Part shown: piece after piece, positions 26,111-35,414 of the stretch
How the letters are laid out: every line of letters begins with the position of its first letter
Position numbering within the stretch: position 1 is the stretch's first letter
Assembly: GCA_910578555.1 (NCBI GenBank)
Contig: CAJTPS010000001.1
Location: 124,001 to 188,000, forward strand
DNA length: 64,000 nucleotides
Origin: an uncultured Lachnospiraceae bacterium
Lineage (GTDB): Bacteria; Bacillota; Clostridia; Lachnospirales; Lachnospiraceae
Direction of reading: 5' to 3'
Notes under the pieces: model-generated
The model's database searches: none
What the model saw: the letters and a program-made list of their open reading frames with translations, nothing else
Told to the model about the DNA's origin: nothing
Position numbers and translations under genes: made by a program

Positions 26111-27316
26111 ATGAAGAGGATTCGGATCGGAACGCGGGGCAGTAAGCTGGCGCTCAGACAGGCGGAGATGGTACGGGAAGCGATAGAGAGGAAGCACAGC
26201 GAGATAGAGACAGAGATTGTTGTTTTACATACACAAGGTGATAAGATACTGGATAAGCCCTTGGTCGAGATCGGCGATAAGGGCGTTTTTGTGTCGGAAT
26301 TTGAACAGGCGCTTCTGGCGGGGGAGATCGATCTCGCGGTACATTCTGCCAAAGATCTGCCAGAGAGGCTGGCAGAGGGACTGTGTATCGCGGCGGTACT
26401 TCCGCGGGGAGATGTGCGGGATGTGCTCGTGGTCCCGAAGGGTGGAAGAGTACCCAGGGCTATTGGGGACAGTATGGAGGCGGAAAAGAATGAAGGCGAA
26501 GCAGAAGAGGGACAGCGTACTTTTGTGATCGGTACCGGCAGCAGACGGCGCAGGCGGCAGGCGGGGCAGTTCTGGGCGGATGTGACATGTAAAGATATTC
26601 GCGGGAATGTGGATACACGTCTCCAGAAGCTGAAAAACAGCGGCGGAAATAGAACGGAACATGGTGGAGCCGATGGTTCCGGAACAAATGATAAAGCAGG
26701 AGACATAGAACCGGGGAATGTGTATGTAACAGGTTACGACGGTCTTATACTGGCGAAGGCCGGGCTGGACCGGTTAGAGATTATGCTCCGATATGGGAAT
26801 GCATTTGACTTCTATCCACTTGCACCGGAGCAGTTTCTGCCGGCGGCCTGCCAGGGCATCATCGCGGTGGAGGCGGTACAGGATTCGGAGATCGCCGCAC
26901 TGTGCAGAGAAGTGACGGATGCAGACACAGAACGCAGCTTCCTGGTGGAGCGGGAGGTGCTGACGCAGTTGGCGGCGGACTGCAGCGATACCGCGGCTGC
27001 ATGGTGCAGGCAGGAGCAAGGGAGCCTGATTCTGGATGTAATGTATGCCGGAAACAGGCATCAGGTTAAATACAGCGAGGATGATCAGGAACAAAGTACA
27101 GATGTAGTAAGCGGAACAGTGCAATTTCAGAAAGTTCAGGAAGCGGAGGCTGGCGGCAGAACGGAAGCGCAATTTTACAAAACGGCAGAAAAGACCGGAG
27201 AAGAAGTGCGAATCCGGCAGGACAGGGAAACCGGGAAAAGGGATGCACTTCTCCAGGCCGGGCTGGCAATGGCGGCGGAAGCGGCAGGATTATTGAAAGG
27301 GAAGAAGATTACTTGA
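26111..27316 (+). CDS. hemC: Hydroxymethylbilane synthase (HemC) with insertions
   Basis: Porphobilinogen deaminase: joins four porphobilinogen units. 401 residues, against about 310 in the family. Conserved parts: RIGTRGSKLALRQAE, HTQGDKILDKPLVEIGDKGVFV, HSAKDLPE, VIGTGSRRRRRQ, DIRGNVDTRLQKL, AACQGIIAVE. Extra material: about 25 residues near 115-140 (rich in Glu), about 25 near 180-205 (Gly, Asn, Glu), and a long charged C-terminus from about 335. The dipyrromethane-cofactor Cys is probably the one in LAADCSDT, where the family usually has GGC. Start at 26111 follows GGAGG; the 3' end overlaps cobA-hemD by 4 bases. Function looks intact, with weaker certainty than for its neighbours. Confidence 0.88.
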   Translation: MKRIRIGTRGSKLALRQAEMVREAIERKHSEIETEIVVLHTQGDKILDKPLVEIGDKGVFVSEFEQALLAGEIDLAVHSAKDLPERLAEGLCIAAVLPRGDVRDVLVVPKGGRVPRAIGDSMEAEKNEGEAEEGQRTFVIGTGSRRRRRQAGQFWADVTCKDIRGNVDTRLQKLKNSGGNRTEHGGADGSGTNDKAGDIEPGNVYVTGYDGLILAKAGLDRLEIMLRYGNAFDFYPLAPEQFLPAACQGIIAVEAVQDSEIAALCREVTDADTERSFLVEREVLTQLAADCSDTAAAWCRQEQGSLILDVMYAGNRHQVKYSEDDQEQSTDVVSGTVQFQKVQEAEAGGRTEAQFYKTAEKTGEEVRIRQDRETGKRDALLQAGLAMAAEAAGLLKGKKIT

Positions 27317-28995
27317 AAACGGGAAAGGTATATCTGACAGGCGGCGGATGCGGGGATGCGGGGTTCTTGACCTTGAAAGCGCTGGATGTCCTGCGAGACT
27401 GCAGTGTCGTCGTCTACGACAGTCTGGTGCCGGAGGAGTTGTTAGAACTGACCAGAGCCGGCTGCGAAAAAATATATGTGGGCAAGCGGTACGGAAATCA
27501 TGCCATGAAGCAGGATGGGATCAATGCCCTTCTGGTGCAGAAGGCGCAGGAGGGAAAGACGGTGGTCCGCTTAAAAGGCGGCGACCCTTATGTGTTCGGC
27601 AGAGGCGGTGAAGAATTTCTGGCGCTGCAGAAGGCGGGGATCTGCTGTGAGGAGATACCGGGGATATCCTCCGCGATCGCGGTTCCGGCGGCAGCAGGCA
27701 TTCCGGTTACACACAGGGGACTTTCGGCGAGCGTTACGGTAGTCACGGGGACGGCGGCGGACACAGAGGGACAGGAACGCCTGCAGATGGATTTCGATAC
27801 GCTGGCGAGACTGGACGGCACGCTGGTGGTTCTGATGGGGATGCACCATCTGCAGGAGATCGCGGACGGGCTCATAGCGGCAGGCAAAAGTCCGGATACG
27901 TCCTGCGCTGTGATTATGGAGGGAACGACGAAGCGGCAGAGATGTATGAGAACCGTGCTGTCAAGGCTTCCGGCGGAGGCTTCCTCACAAGGATTTACCG
28001 CGCCGGCAGTCATCGTGATCGGGGCGGTGACCGCGCTGGATCTGCGCGCCGGGAACGGAGAAATACCGGAAGAGCAGATGGCGAACAAGGCATGGCCGCA
28101 TAAGAAAGTTACCGTGGGAGTCACAGGGACGCCGCATTTTGTACAAAAAATGTCGGCGGCGCTCGAAGCATTGAATATGCAGGCACGTGAAAGATACAGT
28201 GAAGAAGGCGCGGAAATGCCGGCGTGTGATGAGAGCACCTCAGCATGGATCGGCAGCTTTGCAATACGGGATATGGGATTTATGGAGATTCGACCCAATG
28301 ATAAACCGCTTCCGGATATGAATGACTGCAGATGGCTTGTCTTTACCAGTCCAAACGGCGTTCGGGTCTTTATCGATAAGATGAAGCAGGAGCAAAAAGA
28401 TCTGCGCATACTTGCCGGGAAGAGAATAGCGGTTATCGGTCCGGGAACGGCGGCGGCGCTTGAGAATAACGGGCTGCTTGCAGATTATATGCCTGAGGCT
28501 TACGATGCGGCGCATCTGGCAGAGGGTCTGACACGGCGCATTCTGGCGGAGCGGCAGGCGGTTTTAGCGGCGGATCGGACGCAAGACACTGCGGGAGCAT
28601 ATGCGGCGCAGTGTGTGGATGGAGAGACTGCTCGGACCATGTTTCTGCGGGCGAAACAGGGGAGTGACCAGCTGCCCCGCATTTTCACGGAGCAGGATAT
28701 CCCTTTTACGGAGTATCCGCTCTATGAGCTGGGCATCCGGGAAGAAAAGCGTGCCGCAGTGATCCCACAGAGGCCGGACTATATTGTATTCGGGTCGGCT
28801 ATGGGGGTGCGGGCTTATTTCGAGGGCATGGAAGCGGCAGGAATGTGTAATGAGAAGAGCCGCTGCGTTTGTATCGGTCCCATGTGCGCGGCGGAACTGA
28901 AGAAGCATACGAAAAGGGAGTTCCTGGTTGCGAGGGATGCCGGTGTAGCGGCGGTTGTGGAGTGTTTGTACGAAGATGCCATAAAGAGGATGTAA
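27313..28995 (+). CDS. Uroporphyrinogen-III C-methyltransferase fused to uroporphyrinogen-III synthase (CobA-HemD)
   Basis: 560-residue bifunctional enzyme. Residues 1-245 are the SAM-dependent methyltransferase (VVYDSLV, GKRYGNHAMKQDGIN, VVRLKGGDPYVFGRGGEEF, GIPVTHRG, VVLMGMHHL) that makes precorrin-2. Residues about 255-560 are HemD, which cyclises hydroxymethylbilane (WLVFTSPNGVRVFIDKM, IAVIGPGTAAALE, DYIVFGSAMGVRAYF). The start is TTG at 27313 in the overlap TTGA with the hemC stop; the glycine-rich loop reads TGGGCGDAGFLT rather than the usual GAGPGDP, a conservative change. Together with HemA, HemL, HemB, HemC and SirC this gives siroheme. The fusion is common in Clostridia. Confidence 0.92.
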   Translation: MKTGKVYLTGGGCGDAGFLTLKALDVLRDCSVVVYDSLVPEELLELTRAGCEKIYVGKRYGNHAMKQDGINALLVQKAQEGKTVVRLKGGDPYVFGRGGEEFLALQKAGICCEEIPGISSAIAVPAAAGIPVTHRGLSASVTVVTGTAADTEGQERLQMDFDTLARLDGTLVVLMGMHHLQEIADGLIAAGKSPDTSCAVIMEGTTKRQRCMRTVLSRLPAEASSQGFTAPAVIVIGAVTALDLRAGNGEIPEEQMANKAWPHKKVTVGVTGTPHFVQKMSAALEALNMQARERYSEEGAEMPACDESTSAWIGSFAIRDMGFMEIRPNDKPLPDMNDCRWLVFTSPNGVRVFIDKMKQEQKDLRILAGKRIAVIGPGTAAALENNGLLADYMPEAYDAAHLAEGLTRRILAERQAVLAADRTQDTAGAYAAQCVDGETARTMFLRAKQGSDQLPRIFTEQDIPFTEYPLYELGIREEKRAAVIPQRPDYIVFGSAMGVRAYFEGMEAAGMCNEKSRCVCIGPMCAAELKKHTKREFLVARDAGVAAVVECLYEDAIKRM

Positions 28996-29081
28996 CTTGC
29001 GGGCTGCGTTTTATGAGCAACAGTTTTAGGGCATCGAATGGTATAATATAGTTATTAATATTATGGAGAGAGGGAGTAAAT

Positions 29082-30038
29082 ATGTACCGATTCAGAAGAC
29101 TGCGCAGAGACGGGCGCATTCGTTCCATGATGCAGGAGACAAGGCTGCATCCGAAAGATTTCATCTATCCCGTCTTTGTGATAGAAGGGGAAAACATTAA
29201 GAATCCGGTGGCGTCCATGCCGGGAATCTATCAATATTCCATCGACCGTCTGGAAGAGATTATGGAGCAGATAAAAGAGGCGGGAATCGGCGGTATTATG
29301 CTTTTCGGGATTCCGCTGCACAAGGACCCGCAGGGAAGTCAGGCATATGCGGCGGACGGGATCACCCAGCGGGCAGTCCGTTATATCAAGGAAAACTATC
29401 CGGAAATATACATTGTAGTGGATATCTGTCTGTGTGAATATACTTCTCACGGGCATTGCGGTATGGTGTGCGGAGAAGAAATTCTAAATGATGAAACGCT
29501 GCCTTATCTGGTGAATATGGCGGTGAGCCTTGCCGAAGCCGGAGCGGATATGGCGGCACCTTCCGATATGATGGACGGGCGTGTTGCGGCTATACGGGAA
29601 GGTCTGGATCAGGCAGGATTTACACAGATGCCGATCATGGCTTACAGCGCCAAATTCGCGTCTGCTTATTACGGGCCTTTTCGCGATGCAGCGCATTCCG
29701 CACCGGGGTTTGGCGATCGCAGGAGCTACCAGATGGACTTTGCCAACGGGCAGGAGGCGCTCAGGGAGATCGCGGCGGATATCGAAGAGGGCGCGGATAT
29801 TGTGATGGTAAAACCCGCGCTGGCATATCTGGATGTGTTAAGAGAGGCGGCGCTCACTTTTAAAGCACCGCTGGCGGTATATAATGTGAGCGGCGAGTAT
29901 GCCATGGTGAAGGCGGCAGCCGCCAATGGGTGGATCGACGAGAAACGGATCGTAATGGAAAATCTGACAGCCATGAAGCGGGCGGGGGCACAGATCATCA
30001 TTACCTATCATGCGCTGGATGCGGTGAAGTGGTTATGA
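29082..30038 (+). CDS. hemB: Porphobilinogen synthase (delta-aminolevulinic acid dehydratase, HemB)
   Basis: 318 residues; condenses two 5-aminolevulinates. Start follows GGAGAGAGGGAG. Two catalytic Lys are in YSAKFASAYYGPFRDA and MVKPALAYLDVL. The metal site is the Cys-rich form, DICLCEYTSHGHCG, indicating a zinc-dependent enzyme rather than the Mg type. GIPLHKDPQGSQAYAADGI is also diagnostic. Cofactor-pathway neighbour of cobA-hemD; 86 bases separate them, and a likely promoter-like TATAAT lies at about 29042-29047, so it may have its own start of transcription. Confidence 0.94.
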   Translation: MYRFRRLRRDGRIRSMMQETRLHPKDFIYPVFVIEGENIKNPVASMPGIYQYSIDRLEEIMEQIKEAGIGGIMLFGIPLHKDPQGSQAYAADGITQRAVRYIKENYPEIYIVVDICLCEYTSHGHCGMVCGEEILNDETLPYLVNMAVSLAEAGADMAAPSDMMDGRVAAIREGLDQAGFTQMPIMAYSAKFASAYYGPFRDAAHSAPGFGDRRSYQMDFANGQEALREIAADIEEGADIVMVKPALAYLDVLREAALTFKAPLAVYNVSGEYAMVKAAAANGWIDEKRIVMENLTAMKRAGAQIIITYHALDAVKWL

Positions 30039-30129
30039 CATAAGGCTGCGATATCAACAGGCTGAATTTACCGGAAGTTTTCTGTGGAAGGACAGTATAG
30101 AACGGCAGCGGGAGTGGAGGACCGCAACA

Positions 30130-31395
30130 ATGATTACAACGAGGTCGGAACAACTTTTTAGAAAAGCAAAGACACTGATTCCCGGCGGAGTCAATTCTCC
30201 GGTACGGGCTTTTGCAGCAGTAGGCGGGCGGCCTTTCTTCGTGGAGCGGGCCGGGGGACCATGGCTCATTGATGCGGACGGCAACCGGTATCTGGATTAT
30301 GTCTGTTCCTGGGGGCCGGGGATTCTGGGACATGCACACCCTAAGGTGATCGAGGCGGTGCGGCAGACCTGTGAGAAGGGTCTGACCTTCGGCACGCCGA
30401 CTGCCGGAGAGGTGGAACTGGCGGAACTGATCTGTACCTGTGTGCCTAATGTCGAGATGGTGCGGTTAGTCAGTTCCGGAACCGAGGCTGTGATGAGTGC
30501 CGTGCGGGTGGCGAGAGGATATACAGGCAGAGATAAAATCATTAAATTTGCGGGCAATTACCACGGACACTCCGACGGTCTGCTCGTGAAGGCAGGTTCC
30601 GGGCTTATGACGCAGTCGGTACCGGACAGCGCGGGCGTACCGGCAGGTTATGCGGCGGGCACACTGACGGCAGTATATAATGATGCAGAATCGGTGCGAA
30701 GACTGCTGGAAGAAAACAGAGGGCAGGTGGCGGCGGTCGTGGTGGAGCCGGTGGCAGCCAATATGGGCGTGGTGCCGCCGAAGGATGGCTTTCTGCAATT
30801 CCTGCGAGACATCGCGTCAGAGCATGGCGCGTTGCTGATTTTTGACGAGGTCATTACGGGATTCCGGCTGGCACTTGGCGGCGCCACAGAGTATACGGGA
30901 GTTGCGGCAGATCTGTACACCTTCGGCAAGATCGTTGGCGGTGGCATGCCGCTGGCGGCTTATGGCGGCAGGCGGGACATCATGTCCAGCGTGGCGCCTC
31001 TGGGACCGGTATATCAGGCGGGAACATTGTCGGGTAATCCCGTGGCAGTGACGGCGGGGATTACGACGCTGAAAATACTGATGGAAGATACGGAAATCTA
31101 TGAACGGATCGACAGAAGGGCAGCGAAGCTGGAGGCGGCTTTCCGACAGACGGGCCTGAGCGTAAACCGTGCAGGTTCGCTGCTTTCGGCATTCTTTACA
31201 CCCGGCCGGGTAACGAATTATGAAGACGCATGTCGATGCGACAGAGCGGCTTTCGCGCACTATTTTAACAGGATGCTGGAGCGGGGAATCTATGTGGCGC
31301 CGTCTCAGTTTGAAGCTATGTTCGTATCGGATGCCCATTCGGATGAGCTGATTGACAAGACCTGTGAGGCAATTAGAGAGAGTGTGGAATCTTAG
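30130..31395 (+). CDS. hemL: Glutamate-1-semialdehyde 2,1-aminomutase (HemL)
   Basis: 421-residue PLP enzyme that turns glutamate-1-semialdehyde into 5-aminolevulinate. N-terminal AKTLIPGGVNSPVRAFAAVGG and FVERAGGPWLIDADGNRYLDYVCSWGP are diagnostic. The PLP Lys is in YTFGKIVGGGMPLAAYGG. SSGTEAVMSAVRVARGYTGR and NYHGHSDG also fit. Full length. It closes the run of tetrapyrrole genes, and its stop codon lies within the hairpin at 31378-31408. Confidence 0.94.
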   Translation: MITTRSEQLFRKAKTLIPGGVNSPVRAFAAVGGRPFFVERAGGPWLIDADGNRYLDYVCSWGPGILGHAHPKVIEAVRQTCEKGLTFGTPTAGEVELAELICTCVPNVEMVRLVSSGTEAVMSAVRVARGYTGRDKIIKFAGNYHGHSDGLLVKAGSGLMTQSVPDSAGVPAGYAAGTLTAVYNDAESVRRLLEENRGQVAAVVVEPVAANMGVVPPKDGFLQFLRDIASEHGALLIFDEVITGFRLALGGATEYTGVAADLYTFGKIVGGGMPLAAYGGRRDIMSSVAPLGPVYQAGTLSGNPVAVTAGITTLKILMEDTEIYERIDRRAAKLEAAFRQTGLSVNRAGSLLSAFFTPGRVTNYEDACRCDRAAFAHYFNRMLERGIYVAPSQFEAMFVSDAHSDELIDKTCEAIRESVES

Positions 31396-31408
31396 ATTCC
31401 ACACTCTC
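31378..31408. repeat. Perfect hairpin across the hemL stop codon
   Basis: GAGAGTGTGGAATC and GATTCCACACTCTC are exact 14-base arms with the 3-base loop TTA. The T of the stop TAG lies in the loop. No T-run follows, so it may protect the 3' end of the hemL message or end transcription weakly. Confidence 0.8.
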
Positions 31409-31484
31409 CCGGCCAATGGCACGGGGTGATCCACACCGCGCCGCATTATCAGTATAGTATCTTCCGCTGTTCCAAGGCATAGTG

Positions 31485-32475
31485 TTAAAAACTGTGCCCG
31501 CCGCCACCGCCGCTGCTGCTTCCGCCGCCGCCACCGCCGCCACTGCTTCCGCTTCCGCCGCTGCTGACAGGATTGTAGGTGCTGCTTTCCCGGACGAAGA
31601 ACGCCTTTGGCTGCGTATAATGAAACTGATTTTGTCCGTTACACAGAAGTTCCTTTCTGCCAGGTTTCCTGATTCTTGCGAAGAAACTTACCAGTCCATA
31701 GTTCAGCAGCAGAGCAAGGATGAGAGCAAGTAAGACATTGCTGATATATTTCATGGGCTGCGCGATTTTCTGCCCCTTCAGGAGCGTCAGAATCTGATCA
31801 TATACCTGTGCCGCGCAGTCGTAGTAATCGCCGTTGGATGCATGGCGGTAAACATTGTCTGTGATCGTGTCGGCACTATTGTCTTAAAAGCCACATTTCC
31901 GTAGGCTGTGATCTCCTGCATCAGCGCGGCAAGATCCTGCATTTCCTCATCATCGAGAAGCAGTGCAGCCATAATAATCATAACAATGATAAATAGCAAG
32001 GCGTTGAGAGAGGTAGCCTTTATCATTCTCTCTGTTTTCCTTCTCCTTGATCCGGGTCATCTGGGAGGTGGAAACGATCGCGCAGACGAAAGCCAGCAGC
32101 GCAGACAGCATCAGAGTAACGCCGGGAGCATAGCCGATTCCGAAGCGGTACATTGGGGGCGTAAAGCTTTTTTCAGGTAAGGCGTATTTTTCTGATCCTT
32201 CACATGATAGTGGGAACATACGCTGTCATCTGTCAGTTTGCTGAAGCAGTCCTCGGTCGCCAGTTTACAGGCGTCGTCTTCGTACACGTGGCTGTCCACA
32301 TCGCTGAGATCTGCATAGAAGCCGCGGCGTCATAGGAAATCCCTTCATAAGAAGCCTCTATTTCGCTGACAATATTATAGTGCTTTGTGATCAGATAATC
32401 GCCTTCCTGATGACTTTCACTGCCGCGGAAGGTGATTTTTCCCTGATTCTCAAAAGAATAGATCCAGTAAGGCAT
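31485..32475 (-). pseudogene. Decayed TPM-domain membrane protein gene with several frameshifts
   Basis: Read from 32475 downward, recognisable stretches lie in different frames: PYWIYSFENQGKITFRG (start), then DLSDVDSHVYEDD, then a membrane segment TLMLSALLAFVCAIV, then DDEEMQDLAALMQEITAYGNVAFKT, then NVYRHASNGDYYDCAAQVYDQI, a membrane segment LLALILALLLNYGLV and a Gly/Ser tail ending GGGGGHSF. This resembles TPM-domain (YgcG-like) proteins. At least four frame changes break it, including one near 31880 in TTAAGACAAT; part of the TPM core seems missing. All neighbours are intact, which argues against poor sequence quality. Confidence 0.7.
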
Positions 32476-32482
32476 ATATATC

Positions 32483-33727
32483 CTAAAAGTAATCTGAAAA
32501 ATATGCTTTCTCTACGGGAATGAGGCGTTCCAGCCATGTGAGCATATAGTATTCGGTCTGAATTTTCTCGTGTTCGTACAGATAGGAGGGCCTTTTGTAG
32601 CCCATCAGCATAGTCGTCAGCGTGTTGACTGACAGTTCTACCACGTTGATCGACTGGTTGTCATCGACGCGCCCGCAGATGGTCCTGCCGTCGTGCCATG
32701 AGACGAGATAGTCACCCTCATTCCATGGCGCCATCTCATCATGCACCCTGAAATGAAGTTTGAGATCCTCGGGCTGTATCTGAAAAGGATAATCTGACAG
32801 GAATTCCCTGACATCTATAATCCGCGCCATGATATACGGCGAGATCGTCTCGGTGATTTCACTGTCTTCGAACAGATACGCCATCGGCTCGCCGGAATAA
32901 TTGTCTCCCTGTACCTGGGTGATCATGGAGAAATGCGCGCTGATATAGTTCCAGAGCCCGTGATTGGCCTCTATATTTAAGTAGACCATTTCCTTGATGT
33001 GAAAAATCTCATTTGCGATATAATATACCACATAACCAAGCGGTTTGTGCTCTTTGCTGTAATAGACCGCAGCGATGATATCTTCGTTGTCCCAGCGCCA
33101 GTATTCCTCCCATGCCAATGCATCGCGGATCAGCGCGCCGTGTTTCTGTAGAGCAAAATAGGAGTGTACATTACGATAATCCTCGGAATCCAGACTGACA
33201 CGCTCGACCATACCGTCCACGGGGATTGCTTTCGGAAGCTGTGTGTCTTTGACGGTAAAGGAGAGCTTGTCGGATACGATTTCCCAGCCCATCTTGCGGT
33301 AAAAAGGGATGGAGTAGGGGTAGAGAAAAGAAATCAGCATCTTCTGATCGTGTATGTAATTCAGCGCGCGCTCCATCAGGGAGTGAATCAGACCGCGGCC
33401 GGTGTATTCCGGATAGGTGGCGACGCCGGTGATACCGCCCATATCCATGATTGTGTCGTGAATATTGACCTTCATGGAGTAGACGACGATCATGGAGGCC
33501 AGTTTGTCGTGATAGAACCATCCGATCACGTATGCTTCCTCCAGAATCGGACGTTTGGCATATTTGATCTCATCCTGTTCCCAGCCGGTCTGGAACAGAT
33601 CGTAAGAAGTGACCTGAAAAGCATATTGTAACAAGGCATTAAACTGTTCCAGATCTCCCCGGTCCAGTTCCCGCATCTTAAATTCTCCGTCGGTTTCTAA
33701 ATAAGTGTAAGTGTGATGCTCATCCAT
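32483..33727 (-). CDS. Eis-like GNAT acetyltransferase
   Basis: 414-residue cytosolic protein with the Eis (enhanced intracellular survival) architecture: N-terminal GNAT domain containing the acetyl-CoA motif MGGITGVATYPEYTGRGLIHSLM and LYPYSIPFYRKMGWE, a second degenerate GNAT-like domain around residues 150-290, and a C-terminal SCP2-like domain. Start chosen at 33727 after TGGAG; a TTG start six codons earlier lacks a site. Characterised Eis proteins acetylate amines, including aminoglycosides; the natural substrate here is unknown. It follows degV by 24 bases and is probably cotranscribed with it. Confidence 0.85.
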   Translation of the reverse strand: MDEHHTYTYLETDGEFKMRELDRGDLEQFNALLQYAFQVTSYDLFQTGWEQDEIKYAKRPILEEAYVIGWFYHDKLASMIVVYSMKVNIHDTIMDMGGITGVATYPEYTGRGLIHSLMERALNYIHDQKMLISFLYPYSIPFYRKMGWEIVSDKLSFTVKDTQLPKAIPVDGMVERVSLDSEDYRNVHSYFALQKHGALIRDALAWEEYWRWDNEDIIAAVYYSKEHKPLGYVVYYIANEIFHIKEMVYLNIEANHGLWNYISAHFSMITQVQGDNYSGEPMAYLFEDSEITETISPYIMARIIDVREFLSDYPFQIQPEDLKLHFRVHDEMAPWNEGDYLVSWHDGRTICGRVDDNQSINVVELSVNTLTTMLMGYKRPSYLYEHEKIQTEYYMLTWLERLIPVEKAYFSDYF

Positions 33728-33751
33728 ATGAAAACTCCATTTCAAATGTTC

Positions 33752-34639
33752 TCAATCCGTAAAATATTTTGCGAATTTACCATCGTCTGCATCAAAGAAA
33801 CAGAAGCCGACGATCCCGCGTCCGGTGTGCGCACCGATGGCACAGCCCACGACAGATACGACGGTCTTTTTCGGATGAAAGGCTTCCTGTACCATATTAT
33901 TCACGAAATTAAGGGAATCCATGTCTTCACCGTGACAGAGCGCGATCGTTTGCTGCCCGGGCTGATAGATATGTTCTTTGGCGTAGTCAATGAGATAGCG
34001 CAGCGATTTCTTCCTGCCGCGGACAGTCTTGATGACGGCAAGTGCGCCCTCTTCATTTACGATCAGAACGGGTTTCATGTCCAGCGTCTCCGCCAGTGTA
34101 CCCTTAAGTCTGGTGAGCCGGCCGCCCTTGATCAGATAGGCCAGAGTCTCAACCGTAAAGACATGTCTGATATGAGAGATAAAATAGTCTGCGGCTTCTA
34201 TGATTTCTTCTTTGGAAGCCCCCTTCTCCAACATGGTCACCAGTTTACTAACCAGCAGACCGAAGCCTGCGGAAGCGCATTTCGAGTCGATGATCGTCAG
34301 GTCGAAGTCCGGATATTCTTCCAGCACGTTATTCTTAGCGATATTGGCGGCATTGTAGGTTCCTGCGATACCTGTGGAGAAACACAGATATATGACCTGG
34401 TCCTTCGCTTCGGCGTAGGGAGTAAAGGCATCTGTAAACATTGCGGGATTGATATGATAGGTTTTAACGTCCCGTTTGATATCGTCCAGTATATGATAAA
34501 ATTCTTCCGTATGAATGGTCTTACCGTCAAAATAATCGGCATCGTCGATCACGACCGGCGTCGGAATTACATGCAGATTGTGCTGTTCTATATAATCTCG
34601 CGGCAGGTCGCTTGCAGAGTCTGTAATGATACGAAGCAT
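33752..34639 (-). CDS. DegV family fatty-acid-binding protein
   Basis: 295-residue cytosolic protein that binds a fatty acid (FakB-like) and presents it to a kinase for phosphorylation. The N-terminal RIITDSASDLPRDYIEQH and the LYLCFSTGIAGTYNAA-type loop (VIYLCFSTGIAGTYNAANIA) hold the conserved DegV motifs, and the C-terminal VGCAIGAHTGRGIVGF is diagnostic. Start at 34639, MLRIITDS, with AAAGGAG upstream. No FakA-like kinase is in the window. Transcribed with the Eis-like gene. Confidence 0.9.
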   Translation of the reverse strand: MLRIITDSASDLPRDYIEQHNLHVIPTPVVIDDADYFDGKTIHTEEFYHILDDIKRDVKTYHINPAMFTDAFTPYAEAKDQVIYLCFSTGIAGTYNAANIAKNNVLEEYPDFDLTIIDSKCASAGFGLLVSKLVTMLEKGASKEEIIEAADYFISHIRHVFTVETLAYLIKGGRLTRLKGTLAETLDMKPVLIVNEEGALAVIKTVRGRKKSLRYLIDYAKEHIYQPGQQTIALCHGEDMDSLNFVNNMVQEAFHPKKTVVSVVGCAIGAHTGRGIVGFCFFDADDGKFAKYFTD

Positions 34640-34993
34640 AAAGGACACTCCTTTTTACTGTGAATGATTTACAGTGGCACCATGCCATATAAGACATACT
34701 CGTCTATTGCATGGGATTCATACTGTATCTTATAAGTAGTTTACACCAAACAGATCAAATAGAAAAGTGTTTTAGGGTTTATTGAAATTAATATGCAAAT
34801 AAGCGGTTGATTTTAAGAAGATTTTAGGAAGATACATCGAAACTCAAATTTTATCTATCCGGGGAAACATGGTACTATAGTATCAGATGTGAATGTGCCG
34901 GGATGAAGCATCAAAAATGAAAAGGGGGATTGTTTTTTGACAGCCGGCACGATATGAGAGACACTATTTTACGAACACTAAGGAGAAAATTAT
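34640..34993. other. Intergenic region of about 350 bases upstream of two divergent genes
   Basis: AT-rich, divergent from degV. An inverted pair GTGCCGG (about 34894) and CCGGCAC (about 34944) brackets a purine-rich stretch with TTTTTTGACAG; this could place a regulator near the small-protein promoter. AAGGAGA at 34980 is the ribosome site for the small protein. No RNA gene or ORF is supported. Confidence 0.4.
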
Positions 34994-35272
34994 ATGCAGA
35001 CACAATTAGCGAATAACGAGGAAAAACTCAGTAATAACATAATGTTTCTATACATTTTTGCAGTAGTGGTTTCGGGATTCGGATTTGTCATGATCTTTTT
35101 AAACGGCGGAAAGCGTGTCGAGGAAGGTTCCGGAAACTTTGTGATTACGACAGACGGAATCGGCGCGTCCACGGAGGAACAGGTTGCCGGTCTGGACAAT
35201 ATCGTGAAATCGATGAAGAATATGCAGGCAGGAATGGAGAGGCTTTCCGGCGTGCTGCACAGTGAGAAATAG
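34994..35272 (+). CDS. Small single-pass membrane protein of unknown function
   Basis: 92 residues, not recognised. Residues 1-15 are polar, about 16-34 form one membrane helix (MFLYIFAVVVSGFGFVMIF), then KRVEEGSG and a polar tail of about 50 residues that is predicted amphipathic helix (NIVKSMKNMQAGMERLSGVL). A clear AAGGAGA site precedes the ATG. The gene is isolated between divergent degV and a terminator at 35362. It could be a regulatory small membrane protein, but no function can be inferred. Confidence 0.7.
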   Translation: MQTQLANNEEKLSNNIMFLYIFAVVVSGFGFVMIFLNGGKRVEEGSGNFVITTDGIGASTEEQVAGLDNIVKSMKNMQAGMERLSGVLHSEK

Positions 35273-35336
35273 AGCCGGCGGGCAGCGGGCAGACTCATCC
35301 ATAAGATGAGGGATACTGGCTTGCCGGAGCCTGTTA

Positions 35337-35405
35337 CGGGACATTTGCTTTACTCTACAGGAAATGTCCCGCATCGGTTTGAAAAGCCGGATGCGGGACA
35401 TTTTT
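35337..35405 (+). terminator. Rho-independent terminator with a competing hairpin
   Basis: Terminator stem: AAATGTCCCGCATCGG (35362-35377) against CCGGATGCGGGACATTT (35387-35403), then T-run. The left arm can instead pair perfectly with CGGGACATTT at 35337-35346, giving a second hairpin that excludes the terminator. Such pairs look like an attenuator, but no gene follows on the same strand, so it may simply be a strong or two-form terminator of the small-protein message. Confidence 0.75.
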
Positions 35406-35414
35406 ATGGTATAG

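Noticed and set aside
31482..31733. Ala-rich plus-strand ORF
   Set aside because: It is the reverse of the Gly/Ser repeat tail of the decayed TPM gene; low-complexity artefact.
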